Below are positions 1 to 8,022 of a stretch of 64,000 nt of DNA, piece after piece. This DNA is from SVTX01 sp045588675 (GTDB taxonomy: Bacteria > Bacillota > Clostridia > Oscillospirales > CAG-272). The notes below the pieces were generated by a model. It worked only from the letters and a program-made list of their open reading frames with translations, did not search any database and had not been told where the DNA came from. The stretch covers positions 1 through 64,000 of the forward strand of contig JAZNER010000071.1 of the NCBI GenBank assembly GCA_045588675.1, given 5' to 3'. The position numbers and the translations under genes were made by a program. Every line of letters starts with the position of its first letter. Within the stretch, counting starts at the first letter, position 1.

Positions 1-2
1 AC

Positions 3-104
3 GATATACGCAGCTATCTTTCAATATCAAAGCTTAAAATCATAAATGAATTTGAAACAGATCACGCATACGTAACGGTCAGCACAAAAGGCTCCCTTGT
101 GTAA
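3..104 (+). CDS. Possible 3' end of an unidentified gene (partial)
   Basis: An open frame runs in from the left edge for 33 codons and stops inside the ascending arm of a strong terminator hairpin, which is how a genuine last codon often sits. The residues (ending YVTVSTKGSLV) show no motif I recognise. It is supported only by frame and terminator position, so it could be chance. Confidence 0.3.
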   Translation, partial: DIRSYLSISKLKIINEFETDHAYVTVSTKGSLV

Positions 105-118
105 AGGGAGCCTTTTTT
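87..118 (+). terminator. Rho-independent terminator
   Basis: A 12-bp perfect stem (AAAGGCTCCCTT with AAGGGAGCCTTT), 4-nt loop, followed by a T6 tract. It ends whatever gene enters from the left edge. Confidence 0.8.
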
Positions 119-177
119 ATGTTCATCTATGCCTTATCAATTTTCCTGACAAGCACTGCATTTATATCCACAAATGT

Positions 178-218
178 AAAAATACGGCATACCTCTTTCG
201 AGATATGCCGTATTTTTG
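178..218 (-). terminator. Terminator of the PPIase lipoprotein gene
   Basis: A stem of about 14 bp (AAAAATACGGCATA with TATGCCGTATTTTT) flanked by A and T runs, so it works in both directions. It lies about 50 bp beyond the stop of the minus-strand lipoprotein gene. Confidence 0.75.
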
Positions 219-268
219 AAAACTGTCCTTTAGAGTGACGCTCTAAACAAGTCTTTTTTTCTTCAGTC

Positions 269-1516
269 TTATTCGTAGCTAACCGTCGTACGCTCTCTCA
301 AAAGCTTTGCCACCTTTGTAAAGATTACGTATTCCTTGATATAATCCGCTCCTAAGCTTTCTTCAATTTCCTTTGCAGTATATGTTGCGCCGTTCTGCTC
401 GTAGTACTCAACAAAATAGTTGATTGCATCGTTGTAGTCGGTGGCGGTAACGATTACATTTTCAAGCTTTGCAATCGTCTGGAAAATCAGGTTTTGCTTA
501 ACGCAATCCTCACTGTCGCTGCGGATAATTGCTTCCCAGTCGCTACCCACAGGCAATCCAAGATACTGGCTTACAAAGTCGCCCAAATCCTTGAAGGAAT
601 AGCCCATGTAAGAATACATCTGCATATAGTATTTATACTGTTCAATATATGAGTTGTAGTAAAACTCGACCTCGCCCTCAGGATAAGCTCCAATCTCTGA
701 CTTTTCAATCAGATACGACCACATAGCGTTCTCTGTCGCCTGCTCGCGATGGCCTAAAATCTCCGCTTCAAGCACGCTCTTAACATATTCCTCATATTCG
801 GCAATTAAATCCTCGCCCTCAGCTTCAAATTTTGCGATATTGATAACAAAATCCTCGTTGTATTCGGGAAGGTCATATTCAACAATATATTCCACCCAAA
901 CCTTAAACACAACCTCTTTGCCTGCCATATCGTTTCCGTAATTTTCAGGGAATTTCAGGTTGAGCGACACGGGATTTTCCTTTGAGGTTTCGGCAGGAAC
1001 TACGCCAATCAAGCCATCTTCAAAGCCCTCTATAAACTTTCCCGAGCCAATACCGAGCTCAGTCGGTTCGCTATCACTTGCATTCGAACCACCCTCAAAC
1101 GCCTCGCCGTTGTAGTAGCCTGTATAGTAAATGAACGCCGAGTCGCCGTATTCAATCGCCTTATCAGTAACATGCTCGCCATCTGACACGGCATACTTAT
1201 TTTTAAACTGAAGCTGTGCGATATATGTATCTATTTGCTCGTCATTTACAAGATATTGGCTTGGGAGCGTTACATCAATTTTTTCATATAACGATTTGTC
1301 AAGGCTTATATACTGTGTCAAATCAGAACCGATATAGTCAAATCTCTCCGCCACAACACTGCCGTTGTTTGTTTCACTCTCGCTTGTGTCGGGTTCGGTC
1401 GTGCTCTCTGTGGTGTTATCTGTTGTGCCGTTGTCACTTGTGCTTGCAATATTGCAGGAGACAAGCATCGACACACACAAAATAAGACAAAGCAAGCTTA
1501 AAAATCTTTTGTTCAT
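269..1516 (-). CDS. Trigger-factor-like FKBP peptidyl-prolyl isomerase lipoprotein
   Basis: A 415-residue exported protein. Residues 1-21 form a lipoprotein signal ending in LVSC (Cys21 would be lipidated), followed by a Ser/Thr/Glu-rich linker. Residues about 80-230 match the FKBP domain of trigger factor: YGDSAFIYYTGYYNGEAF, then IGSGKFIEGFEDGLIG, then FPENYGNDMAGKEVVFKVWV. The rest is helical, like the trigger factor C-terminal chaperone domain. It probably isomerises prolines in proteins folding outside the membrane, a role played by PrsA in other Firmicutes (inference). The start is supported by an AAAGG site 9 nt upstream and a TTGATT-17-TATCAT promoter. Monocistronic. Confidence 0.85.
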   Translation of the reverse strand: MNKRFLSLLCLILCVSMLVSCNIASTSDNGTTDNTTESTTEPDTSESETNNGSVVAERFDYIGSDLTQYISLDKSLYEKIDVTLPSQYLVNDEQIDTYIAQLQFKNKYAVSDGEHVTDKAIEYGDSAFIYYTGYYNGEAFEGGSNASDSEPTELGIGSGKFIEGFEDGLIGVVPAETSKENPVSLNLKFPENYGNDMAGKEVVFKVWVEYIVEYDLPEYNEDFVINIAKFEAEGEDLIAEYEEYVKSVLEAEILGHREQATENAMWSYLIEKSEIGAYPEGEVEFYYNSYIEQYKYYMQMYSYMGYSFKDLGDFVSQYLGLPVGSDWEAIIRSDSEDCVKQNLIFQTIAKLENVIVTATDYNDAINYFVEYYEQNGATYTAKEIEESLGADYIKEYVIFTKVAKLLRERTTVSYE

Positions 1517-1568
1517 TTTTTATTACCTTTCAAAATAAATAATTGTTGTATTTTATGTCCACTATATA

Positions 1569-1597
1569 ATGATAACCGATTATTGTTAAAAAATCAA
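1569..1597 (-). promoter_or_regulatory. Promoter of the PPIase lipoprotein gene
   Basis: Reading on the minus strand, TTGATT (1597-1592), a 17-bp spacer, and TATCAT (1574-1569), about 50 bp before the start codon. Confidence 0.5.
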
Positions 1598-1634
1598 GTC
1601 TATTTTTAAAACCTTTTGATTTTTTCCGCACTTG

Positions 1635-1663
1635 TTGACATAATCCTAAATAAATGCTATAAT
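1635..1663 (+). promoter_or_regulatory. birA promoter
   Basis: Consensus TTGACA (1635-1640), exact 17-bp spacer, TATAAT (1658-1663). The predicted leader is about 20 nt before the birA start codon, leaving no room for a riboswitch. Confidence 0.8.
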
Positions 1664-1690
1664 TAGGTATAAAAATGGGGGTGGGGACAA

Positions 1691-2455
1691 ATGAAAGCTG
1701 TGCTTCAAAATAAACAATTGAATAAAATCTGCCGTGTCCTTGCCTACGACACAACAGACTCAACAAGCTCTGAGGCGAAAAGGTACATTCAAAACGCTTA
1801 TGACCTCTTCCCCACACTGTTTATTGCCAAAAATCAAACTGCGGGCAGGGGCAGAACAGGACGTGATTTCTACTGCCGTGAGGGCGGCGGAATTTATATG
1901 TCGCTTCTTTATTTCAGCTCCTCTCCTATTTCAGACATAGTGTCGATTACCACAGCCGCGTCAGTTGCCGTCGCACTCTCAATCGAGGAATGTATCGGCG
2001 AAAAAATGAAAATCAAATGGGTAAACGACATATACAACAGTCAAGGCAAGGTTTGCGGAATACTTGTTGAAACACAAAAGATAGATTCGCATTATGCCGT
2101 AATCGTCGGCATTGGAATCAATACGGGAAAGGACGAATTCCCGAGCGAGCTTTCGGGTATCGCTTCAAGCATCGGCGAGCTTGACGGCAAAGAGGAAAAT
2201 CTAATTCTCGGCATAGTACAGAGGCTGCTCTCTCATTCCCAAAATCCTAACGACCGCTCTTATATGAATGAATACAGAAGCCGTTTTATGCTTGACGGCG
2301 CTTATGTGAATCTCCTGCGCGACGGCGAAATTATCGAGAACGGACAGGTGCTCGGCGTTGATGATGAGGGCGGACTGATTTTGCTCCCCGACGGAGCGAC
2401 CCTGCCAAAAATAATCAAAAGCGGTGAGATTTCGTTAAGATTAAGTGATAAATAA
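1691..2455 (+). CDS. birA: Biotin--[acetyl-CoA-carboxylase] ligase, group I
   Basis: 254 residues. Activates biotin as biotinyl-AMP and transfers it to the lysine of biotin carboxyl carrier proteins. The core motif GRGRTGR (about 53-59), the GGGIYMSLL strand and KWVNDIY (the catalytic Lys) with GKVCGILVE are all visible, plus a C-terminal SH3-like cap. There is no N-terminal winged helix, so this is a group I enzyme that should not itself repress biotin genes (known of the family). A GGGGTGGGG Shine-Dalgarno sits 4-5 nt from the ATG. No biotin operon is next to it; it is transcribed alone from its own consensus promoter. Confidence 0.92.
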   Translation: MKAVLQNKQLNKICRVLAYDTTDSTSSEAKRYIQNAYDLFPTLFIAKNQTAGRGRTGRDFYCREGGGIYMSLLYFSSSPISDIVSITTAASVAVALSIEECIGEKMKIKWVNDIYNSQGKVCGILVETQKIDSHYAVIVGIGINTGKDEFPSELSGIASSIGELDGKEENLILGIVQRLLSHSQNPNDRSYMNEYRSRFMLDGAYVNLLRDGEIIENGQVLGVDDEGGLILLPDGATLPKIIKSGEISLRLSDK

Positions 2456-2459
2456 AGTC

Positions 2460-2493
2460 AAAAAGTGTTATTGCGCTTGCAATAACACTTTTT
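2460..2493. terminator. Bidirectional terminator between birA and the SLOG gene
   Basis: A 15-bp perfect stem (AAAAAGTGTTATTGC with GCAATAACACTTTTT), loop GCTT. A and T runs on both sides serve the two convergent genes. Confidence 0.85.
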
Positions 2494-2503
2494 ATTTGAC
2501 ATT

Positions 2504-3001
2504 TTATTTGACCATATCGTAAATATTTATAACCTCAAGACCTTTTTTAAGTGCATACCCATATGTGTATGCGCTGCCCCCTGTGCTGCGAGTACAAAAG
2601 GCAATTAACGCCTGACTTTCATTTACAAGCCTGCGGTTTCGCTCGTGCATACAGTAAGGGGTGTATTTCTCACTTACATATTCGACAAGACTCGCTTGCT
2701 GCAAAATATGATTATACACGCGGATACTTGCCTCGCTCCACCCTCTTGTTTGATTGCGGCATGGCAATATAAGCTCAAGAGTGATGTCGGGATACTTTTC
2801 CTGAAGCTCAAGCACGCACAGCGCGGCAATCGTGTCAAGTCCCATAGCTCCACCTGCCCGAAATCTTCTCGCCCCTCTTGCAATAAGGTCCTCCATCACC
2901 GATTTTAATGCCGCAGGAATTTTATATGCAAATTTACGGCTTATCTCTCTGTGCCCCGTAAAGCAGACGGCTTCTATCTTCTTTGTGTTTGTATAAGTCA
3001 T
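2504..3001 (-). CDS. SLOG-family (YpsA/DUF1273-like) protein
   Basis: 165 residues from the chosen ATG, which has AGGGG 7 nt upstream; an upstream in-frame ATG at 3043 has no such site. The fold signature of the SLOG/YpsA family is present: CFTGHRE near the N-terminus, FRAGGAMGLDTIAALCVLEL (a nucleotide-binding glycine loop), then LPCRNQTRGW and a C-terminal FCTRSTGGSAYTYGYALKKG. SLOG proteins bind nucleotide-derived ligands; YpsA of B. subtilis affects cell division, but the ligand here is unknown. Monocistronic and convergent with birA. Confidence 0.75.
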   Translation of the reverse strand: MTYTNTKKIEAVCFTGHREISRKFAYKIPAALKSVMEDLIARGARRFRAGGAMGLDTIAALCVLELQEKYPDITLELILPCRNQTRGWSEASIRVYNHILQQASLVEYVSEKYTPYCMHERNRRLVNESQALIAFCTRSTGGSAYTYGYALKKGLEVINIYDMVK

Positions 3002-3100
3002 AAATTTACCCCTTTTTATCAATATAATAATATTATAGCACAACTGTTCTAATTTGTAAATAGGTTTTTGAAAAATAATTTTAATTTTTTTGTATTGCTA

Positions 3101-3129
3101 TTGCAGTATCAAAATTTTAATGTTATAAT
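3101..3129 (+). promoter_or_regulatory. Promoter of the MBOAT/DHHW operon
   Basis: TTGCAG (3101-3106), 17-bp spacer, TATAAT (3124-3129); predicted start of transcription about 35 nt before the MBOAT ATG. Confidence 0.65.
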
Positions 3130-3169
3130 TAAAATACACTTATAAATTATGTCAGAAAAAGGATTAAAT

Positions 3170-4618
3170 ATGGTATTTTCAAGTCTGGTTTTTGTATTCT
3201 TATTTCTTGCAATTTGCTACACCTGCTATATCTTCGGGCAAACTATCAAGGCAAGAAATATAATTTTGCTGGTGTCCTCGCTTATCTTCTACGCGTGGGG
3301 CGGCCCTGCTCTTGTCCTTTTGCTGTGTCTTATGACATTTGTTTGCTGGGGCGGCGCGATTTTAATACATAACGCCAAAGAAACAAAGCAGAAAAAGGCT
3401 CTTTGCTGGATTGTGGTGCTAATTTGCCTTGGAATACTGTTTATTTTTAAATACACAGGTTTTGTGCTCTCTCAGGCATACGCCCTGTTCTCAATTGACA
3501 GCGCAATTCCCTCAATAGCATTGCCTATTGGTATTTCATTCTACACCTTCCAGCTTATCTCTTATGTTATTGACGTCTATCGAGGAGAGGTTCCCGCGCA
3601 AAAAAAATATTGGCTTCTCTTGCTCTATGTTTCGCTTTTCCATCAATGTATAGCAGGACCCATCGTCCGCTATATCGACGTAAACCACGACATTGAAAAC
3701 CGTGTTATGACGAGAGAAGATACGAGCCGCGGCATCACACGGTTTGCCGTCGGTCTTGCGAAAAAAGCAATCCTCGCAAACGGGTGCGGTGTAATTTGCG
3801 ACAGCATCTTCAACAGCGCCGAAACAAATCTTGCGCTTGGTGCCGAGGCGATTGCGACGCTCTCTTCCTCAGCAATTATTTTAGGCGTTGTCTGCTACAC
3901 ACTTCAATTGTATCTCGACTTTTCCGCATATTCGGATATGGCAATCGGTATGGGGCTTATGATAGGCTTCCATTACAAAGAAAACTTCAATTATCCATAC
4001 ACGGCGGTATCTGTTACAGACTTCTGGCGACGCTGGCACATTTCTCTCTCAACCTTCTTCCGCGACTATGTTTACATACCTCTCGGCGGAAACCGCGTAT
4101 CAATCCCCCGCCACATATTCAATATGTTTGTCGTTTGGGCGCTGACGGGTATCTGGCACGGCGCTAACTGGAACTATCTATTGTGGGGACTTTACTATTT
4201 CCTCTTCCTTGTTTTTGAAAAATATGTAATCAAGCCAAGCCCCAGCCCTCGCGGTATCATGAGAATTGTTCGTATTCTTCCGACCCTTATTGTCGTATTC
4301 TTTGGCAGTATGCTCTTTAAATTTACCGACTTCGCGGTGCTTGGAAAAGCATTTATCGGTGTTTTCGGTATCAGCGGCAACGGCTTTGCTGACACGGTTA
4401 CAAGTATGACATTTAAGAACAATATTTTCTTTCTTGCCGCTTGCTGTGTCGCCTGCACACCTGTAATTCCCGCCCTTAAATCACTTGCAAGCAAGCACGA
4501 ATTTACCAAAAAGGCTTGGGCAATACTCGGAGCAGTTATGCCGACAGCTCTCATAATCCTCTCTGCCTGCGCGCTTGCGGGCGACAGCTACAACCCCTTT
4601 ATGTATTTCCAATTTTGA
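3170..4618 (+). CDS. MBOAT-family O-acyltransferase (AlgI/DltB-like)
   Basis: 482 residues, about a dozen membrane segments. MBOAT enzymes move an acyl group from the cytoplasm to an extracytoplasmic polymer. The AlgI/DltB hallmarks are visible: a start of MVFSSLVF, DFWRRWHISLSTFFRDYVYIP with the first conserved His (about 290), PLGGNR, and ALTGIWHGANWNYLLWG with the catalytic His (about 330). I place the start at 3170 because AAAAGGA is 5 nt upstream and the family begins MVFSS; an ATG at 3149 lacks a site. The DHHW gene follows 47 bp downstream, the usual partner arrangement, so the pair probably acetylates a cell-surface glycan (inference). Confidence 0.88.
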   Translation: MVFSSLVFVFLFLAICYTCYIFGQTIKARNIILLVSSLIFYAWGGPALVLLLCLMTFVCWGGAILIHNAKETKQKKALCWIVVLICLGILFIFKYTGFVLSQAYALFSIDSAIPSIALPIGISFYTFQLISYVIDVYRGEVPAQKKYWLLLLYVSLFHQCIAGPIVRYIDVNHDIENRVMTREDTSRGITRFAVGLAKKAILANGCGVICDSIFNSAETNLALGAEAIATLSSSAIILGVVCYTLQLYLDFSAYSDMAIGMGLMIGFHYKENFNYPYTAVSVTDFWRRWHISLSTFFRDYVYIPLGGNRVSIPRHIFNMFVVWALTGIWHGANWNYLLWGLYYFLFLVFEKYVIKPSPSPRGIMRIVRILPTLIVVFFGSMLFKFTDFAVLGKAFIGVFGISGNGFADTVTSMTFKNNIFFLAACCVACTPVIPALKSLASKHEFTKKAWAILGAVMPTALIILSACALAGDSYNPFMYFQF

Positions 4619-4665
4619 TTTGATTATATTGTTTTAATTGCCTTTTTGGCAAAATGGAGCTTTTA

Positions 4666-5982
4666 ATGGATAAAAATAAAAACAATCTACCAAAAAATAA
4701 TAAAACTGATTTTTACATAAAAGCCGATAATCTGAAAATGCTTCTTTTCGTTGCAGTCATGCTTTCTTTCCTGCTCATAGGCCTTGCCTTTTTCGCGCGG
4801 CCGAGCTATTCGGAGAACGAAAAAAGAAGCTTGACAGAGTTTCCGAAATTCACCTTTTCAGGCTTTTTATCGGGCGAGTTTACAAGCAAGGTCGCGCTTT
4901 GGTACTCCGACACATATCCGCTCCGCGAGCTTATGATTTCGGCAGACAGCGCGCTTGAAAGCACCTACGGCTTGCGAAAAGAGCAGATTATATCGGGCGG
5001 CAAGCAGGACGAAATTCCCGACGGGCCTATGACGCCTGTTGACCCCGACATTGTCTTCACACCCGTTGACGACGGCTCGGGAAATACGATACAAGGTCTT
5101 TATGTAAACCGAGATACTGCTTATCAGCTATACAACTTCAACGAAACAAATTCGAAAAATTATGTTGCTCTAATAAATAAATTTGCGGAGTCTGTAAAAG
5201 CAGGGGCAAATGTTTACGATATGATAGTTCCTCTGCACTATCAAATCGCTTTAAAGCAGGAAACAATAAACAAAATCGGCGCGTCGGACTGCGAGAGCGC
5301 AATCAAATACATGTATTCGGGCTTGAGTGACAGCATAACCGCAGTAAATACTCTTGAAAATCTATACGCTCACAACTCCGAATATCTCTACTACCGCACC
5401 GACCACCACTGGACTGCTCTCGGCGCGTATTACGCTTTTGAGGCATTCTGTCAAGCCAAAGGTATTGAGCCGACACCGCTTTCAAGCTATGAAAAGCTTG
5501 AATTTTCAGGCTTTCTCGGCACTCTTTACGCCGACGCCAAGCAGCCTCAGGATATGAAGCAAAATCCCGATACTGTTGAAGCCTTCGTTCCAAACGGAAC
5601 AAATACGATAAAGGTTACCGAAAAAAGCGGAAATGTGACAGAATATCAGATTGTAAACAAGAAAACAGATATTTGGTACCCAGCCGCAGGTGCTAAATAC
5701 AACTGCTTTATCGCAGGCGACAATCCGCTCTCCGAAATACACAATCCCCAAAAGACCGACGGCTCAAGTATTGTGATTGTCAAGGAATCCTACGGAAACG
5801 CCTTTGTTCCCTTCCTTGTTGACTCCTACGAATATGTTTATGTAATCGACTATCGATACTGGAGCGGTCATCTCGCTGATTTCGTTACTGAAAACGAAAT
5901 TGATGATGTTCTTTTCCTCAATGTAGTAAACATCACCTCAACCTCTGCGCGCCTGTCCGAGCTTGCAGAGATAATTCAGTAA
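4666..5982 (+). CDS. DHHW-motif (AlgJ/AlgX-like) protein, partner of MBOAT
   Basis: 438 residues. One membrane anchor (about 24-44) holds an extracytoplasmic SGNH-like domain. The name motif RTDHHWTALGAYYAF is at about 244-258 and supplies the Asp/His of the catalytic set; a late IVIVKESYGNAFVPFLVDSY block is also typical. Such proteins take acetyl groups delivered by the MBOAT partner and place them on exopolysaccharide or wall polymer. GGAG 9 nt upstream fixes the start at 4666, not the ATG at 4654, which overlaps the site. It is the last gene of the two-gene operon. Confidence 0.82.
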   Translation: MDKNKNNLPKNNKTDFYIKADNLKMLLFVAVMLSFLLIGLAFFARPSYSENEKRSLTEFPKFTFSGFLSGEFTSKVALWYSDTYPLRELMISADSALESTYGLRKEQIISGGKQDEIPDGPMTPVDPDIVFTPVDDGSGNTIQGLYVNRDTAYQLYNFNETNSKNYVALINKFAESVKAGANVYDMIVPLHYQIALKQETINKIGASDCESAIKYMYSGLSDSITAVNTLENLYAHNSEYLYYRTDHHWTALGAYYAFEAFCQAKGIEPTPLSSYEKLEFSGFLGTLYADAKQPQDMKQNPDTVEAFVPNGTNTIKVTEKSGNVTEYQIVNKKTDIWYPAAGAKYNCFIAGDNPLSEIHNPQKTDGSSIVIVKESYGNAFVPFLVDSYEYVYVIDYRYWSGHLADFVTENEIDDVLFLNVVNITSTSARLSELAEIIQ

Positions 5983-6036
5983 TCTCGTAATATCGGATTA
6001 ATGCCGCAAACACCTTTACTATTAATATCAAAACAT

Positions 6037-6072
6037 TTTGGGCTGCCAATCAAAAGTGATTGGCAGCCCAAA
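6037..6072. terminator. Hairpin between convergent genes
   Basis: A 16-bp perfect stem (TTTGGGCTGCCAATCA with its complement) and 4-nt loop. The T tracts are poor on both sides, so it may be an RNA 3' stabiliser rather than a textbook terminator. Confidence 0.55.
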
Positions 6073-6096
6073 TGCATTATTTTCTTTTTTAAAAAA

Positions 6097-6615
6097 TTAT
6101 TCAGCGGGATTGATGTCGTCCTCTTCAATAATGCAGCCAAGCTCACTTCCGCAAGCGGGACAGATAAGCTCTTCTTCATTTACAGACTCGTCAAAGCAAA
6201 CTGTTTCTCCGCAAGAGGGGCAAACGATTTCAAAAAAATCATCATCGTCGCCGAACTCACATTCGTTACAGTCGCATTCGCAGCCGTAGCATTCACAGTC
6301 CTCGCACTCTTCACTTTCGCAATCACAGTCGCAATCGTCACAATCACATCCGCAGCCGCAAAGATACTCCTCGTCATCGTCATATTCATCCTCGTCAAGA
6401 AGAACCTCCTCAACGTCGCCAAGGTCCTCGTCGAGCTCCTCACAGTAATCGATAAGGTCCTCAACATCCTCGCCAAGACACTCGATTTCCTCTGCCATAT
6501 CATTGCAAAGGTCAATCAAAGCCTTTATTATTTTCGCTTCAGCCGTGTCCTTTTTGTCAAGCTCAAGGCCTTCGCAAAGTCCTTTAATATAAGCTGTTTT
6601 TTCAAGAATTGTCAT
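6097..6615 (-). CDS. CD1247-type acidic protein with Cys/Asp/Glu-rich centre and zinc ribbon
   Basis: 172 residues. The N-terminal 75 or so form a helical domain like the CD1247 N-terminal family of Clostridia (TILEKTAYIKGLCEGLEL, then DLIDYCEELDEDLGDVEEVL). The middle is an extraordinary run of Cys, Asp and Glu, with over a dozen Cys in about 35 residues. The C-terminus is a zinc ribbon (CPSCGETVCF then CPACGSEL). GGAGG lies 9 nt before the second ATG, fixing the start at 6615; it would abut the first ATG at 6624. Function unknown; metal binding is likely from composition. Downstream of efp, separated from it by a terminator. Confidence 0.7.
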   Translation of the reverse strand: MTILEKTAYIKGLCEGLELDKKDTAEAKIIKALIDLCNDMAEEIECLGEDVEDLIDYCEELDEDLGDVEEVLLDEDEYDDDEEYLCGCGCDCDDCDCDCESEECEDCECYGCECDCNECEFGDDDDFFEIVCPSCGETVCFDESVNEEELICPACGSELGCIIEEDDINPAE

Positions 6616-6646
6616 TATGTTCATCCTCCGTTTTTTCTAAATATAT

Positions 6647-6670
6647 AAAACGGGAGAGGGCTCCCGTTTT
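6647..6670 (-). terminator. efp terminator
   Basis: Perfect 10-bp stem AAAACGGGAG with CTCCCGTTTT, loop AGGG, with T-rich DNA downstream on the minus strand. It lies between efp and the CD1247-like gene. Confidence 0.75.
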
Positions 6671-6685
6671 ATTTTGCTGCTTGAA

Positions 6686-7243
6686 TTATGCGCGGGAGAG
6701 ATATTCTCCTGTACGTGTATCAATCTTAAGCATATCGCCAACATTGATGAAAAGCGGAACCTTGATAACTGCTCCTGTTTCAAGAGTTGCGGGCTTAAGC
6801 GCGTTAGTTGCTGTGTTGCCTGCAAAGCCGGGGTCTGTTTCAGTAACCTCAAGCTCTACAAATGTGGGGGGCTCTACGCCAAACACATTGCCCTTGTAGG
6901 AAATGATTTTGCACATCATCTCTTCCTTAACAAACTTAAAAGCGTCACCAAGCTTGTCGCTGTTGAGAGGAAGCATATCGAATGTTTCCATATCCATAAA
7001 GTAATAAAGGTCACCATCGTTGTAGGAATACTGCATATCCTTTCTCTCGATATAAGCATTCTCATACTTATCTGTAGGGCTGAATGTCTTTTCGATTACA
7101 CCGCCTGTAATAACATTCTTAAGCTTTGTACGAACAAAAGCTGCTCCCTTGCCTGGCTTTACGTGCTGGAATTCAACAACCTGATAAACGTTGCCTTCCA
7201 TTTCAAAAGTGATACCGTTCTTAAAATCGCCGGCTACTACCAT
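6686..7243 (-). CDS. efp: Elongation factor P
   Basis: 185 residues, the normal EF-P length. EF-P binds the ribosome between the P and E sites and relieves stalling at polyproline. The KOW-like N-terminal domain carries VKPGKGAAF with Lys32 at the tip that is modified in many bacteria; the two OB domains follow, ending with TRTGEYLSRA. The start is at 7243 with GGAGGTAAT upstream; the frame is open eight codons further without a site. No modification enzymes (EpmA, EarP, YmfI) are nearby. The Pro-rich linkers of the protein encoded at 60693 would be EF-P clients (inference). Confidence 0.95.
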   Translation of the reverse strand: MVVAGDFKNGITFEMEGNVYQVVEFQHVKPGKGAAFVRTKLKNVITGGVIEKTFSPTDKYENAYIERKDMQYSYNDGDLYYFMDMETFDMLPLNSDKLGDAFKFVKEEMMCKIISYKGNVFGVEPPTFVELEVTETDPGFAGNTATNALKPATLETGAVIKVPLFINVGDMLKIDTRTGEYLSRA

Positions 7244-7473
7244 ATTAGAATTACCTCCAAAACACAAAATTTGCGCATTTTTATATTATTTTGCCGCTCC
7301 CGGCAAATTTGTGCGCGAGTGTGTATATTTTTCATTTCATTATATAACAAAATCAGTTTTTTTTCAAGTGGTGTATCAAGGTTTTTTGTAAATTTTTTGT
7401 AACTTACGCGTTTTTTGAGCATATTTTTATAATTACAAGCTCAAAAAGCGGATTTTCAGCCAAAAAAATCAAG

Positions 7474-8022
7474 TTACACCTTGCGGGACGCGATAACCTT
7501 ACCGCCAAAATCCTTAATCTCAATCACACCGTTTTCATAAGTGGCAAAGCTTCTTGGATTATTCCCTTTAGGCAGACTTACAGAGCCCGGATTTAAGCAG
7601 ACAATACCGTCAATCTCTGAAATACTCAATATATGAGTGTGACCCGACAGAAAAATCGCTCCGCGTGGCAGCTTTGGCAATTTTTCAGGCGAATATTTGT
7701 GCCCGTGCGACATAAATAAATATTTTTTTGCATCTCCGTCATAAAAATACGCCGTGTCGGACATAATCGGGAAGTCAAGCACCATCTGGTCAACCTCGCT
7801 CTCGCAATTTCCCCTTACGCATAAAAGCTTGTCCGATACCAAATTGAGCATTTCAATAACACGAGCAGGCGCATATCCTGCGGGAATATTGTTTCTCGGT
7901 CCGTGATAAAGCAGGTCGCCAAGCAAAAGGATTTTGTCTGCCCTCTCCTTCTCTGCTGTTTCAAGCAGCTCCCGACAGCAATCGGCGTCCCCGTGAATAT
8001 CTGACGCAATTATCAATCTCAT
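7474..8022 (-). CDS. yfcE: YfcE-family metallophosphoesterase
   Basis: 182 residues. All calcineurin-like phosphoesterase motifs are in order: SDIHGD, GDLLYHGP, RGNCES, SHGH, SGHTH. Small proteins of this type hydrolyse phosphodiesters such as bis-pNPP or cyclic nucleotides with a two-metal centre; the cellular substrate is unknown. The ATG overlaps the proA stop by 4 bp, so the two are co-translated. Length and motif spacing are normal. Confidence 0.85.
   Translation of the reverse strand: MRLIIASDIHGDADCCRELLETAEKERADKILLLGDLLYHGPRNNIPAGYAPARVIEMLNLVSDKLLCVRGNCESEVDQMVLDFPIMSDTAYFYDGDAKKYLFMSHGHKYSPEKLPKLPRGAIFLSGHTHILSISEIDGIVCLNPGSVSLPKGNNPRSFATYENGVIEIKDFGGKVIASRKV

Noticed and set aside
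6001..6648. 215-codon plus-strand frame over the CD1247-like gene
   Set aside because: It is the antisense of the Cys/Asp/Glu-rich gene, whose composition leaves long open frames opposite; no ribosome site and a low-complexity product.
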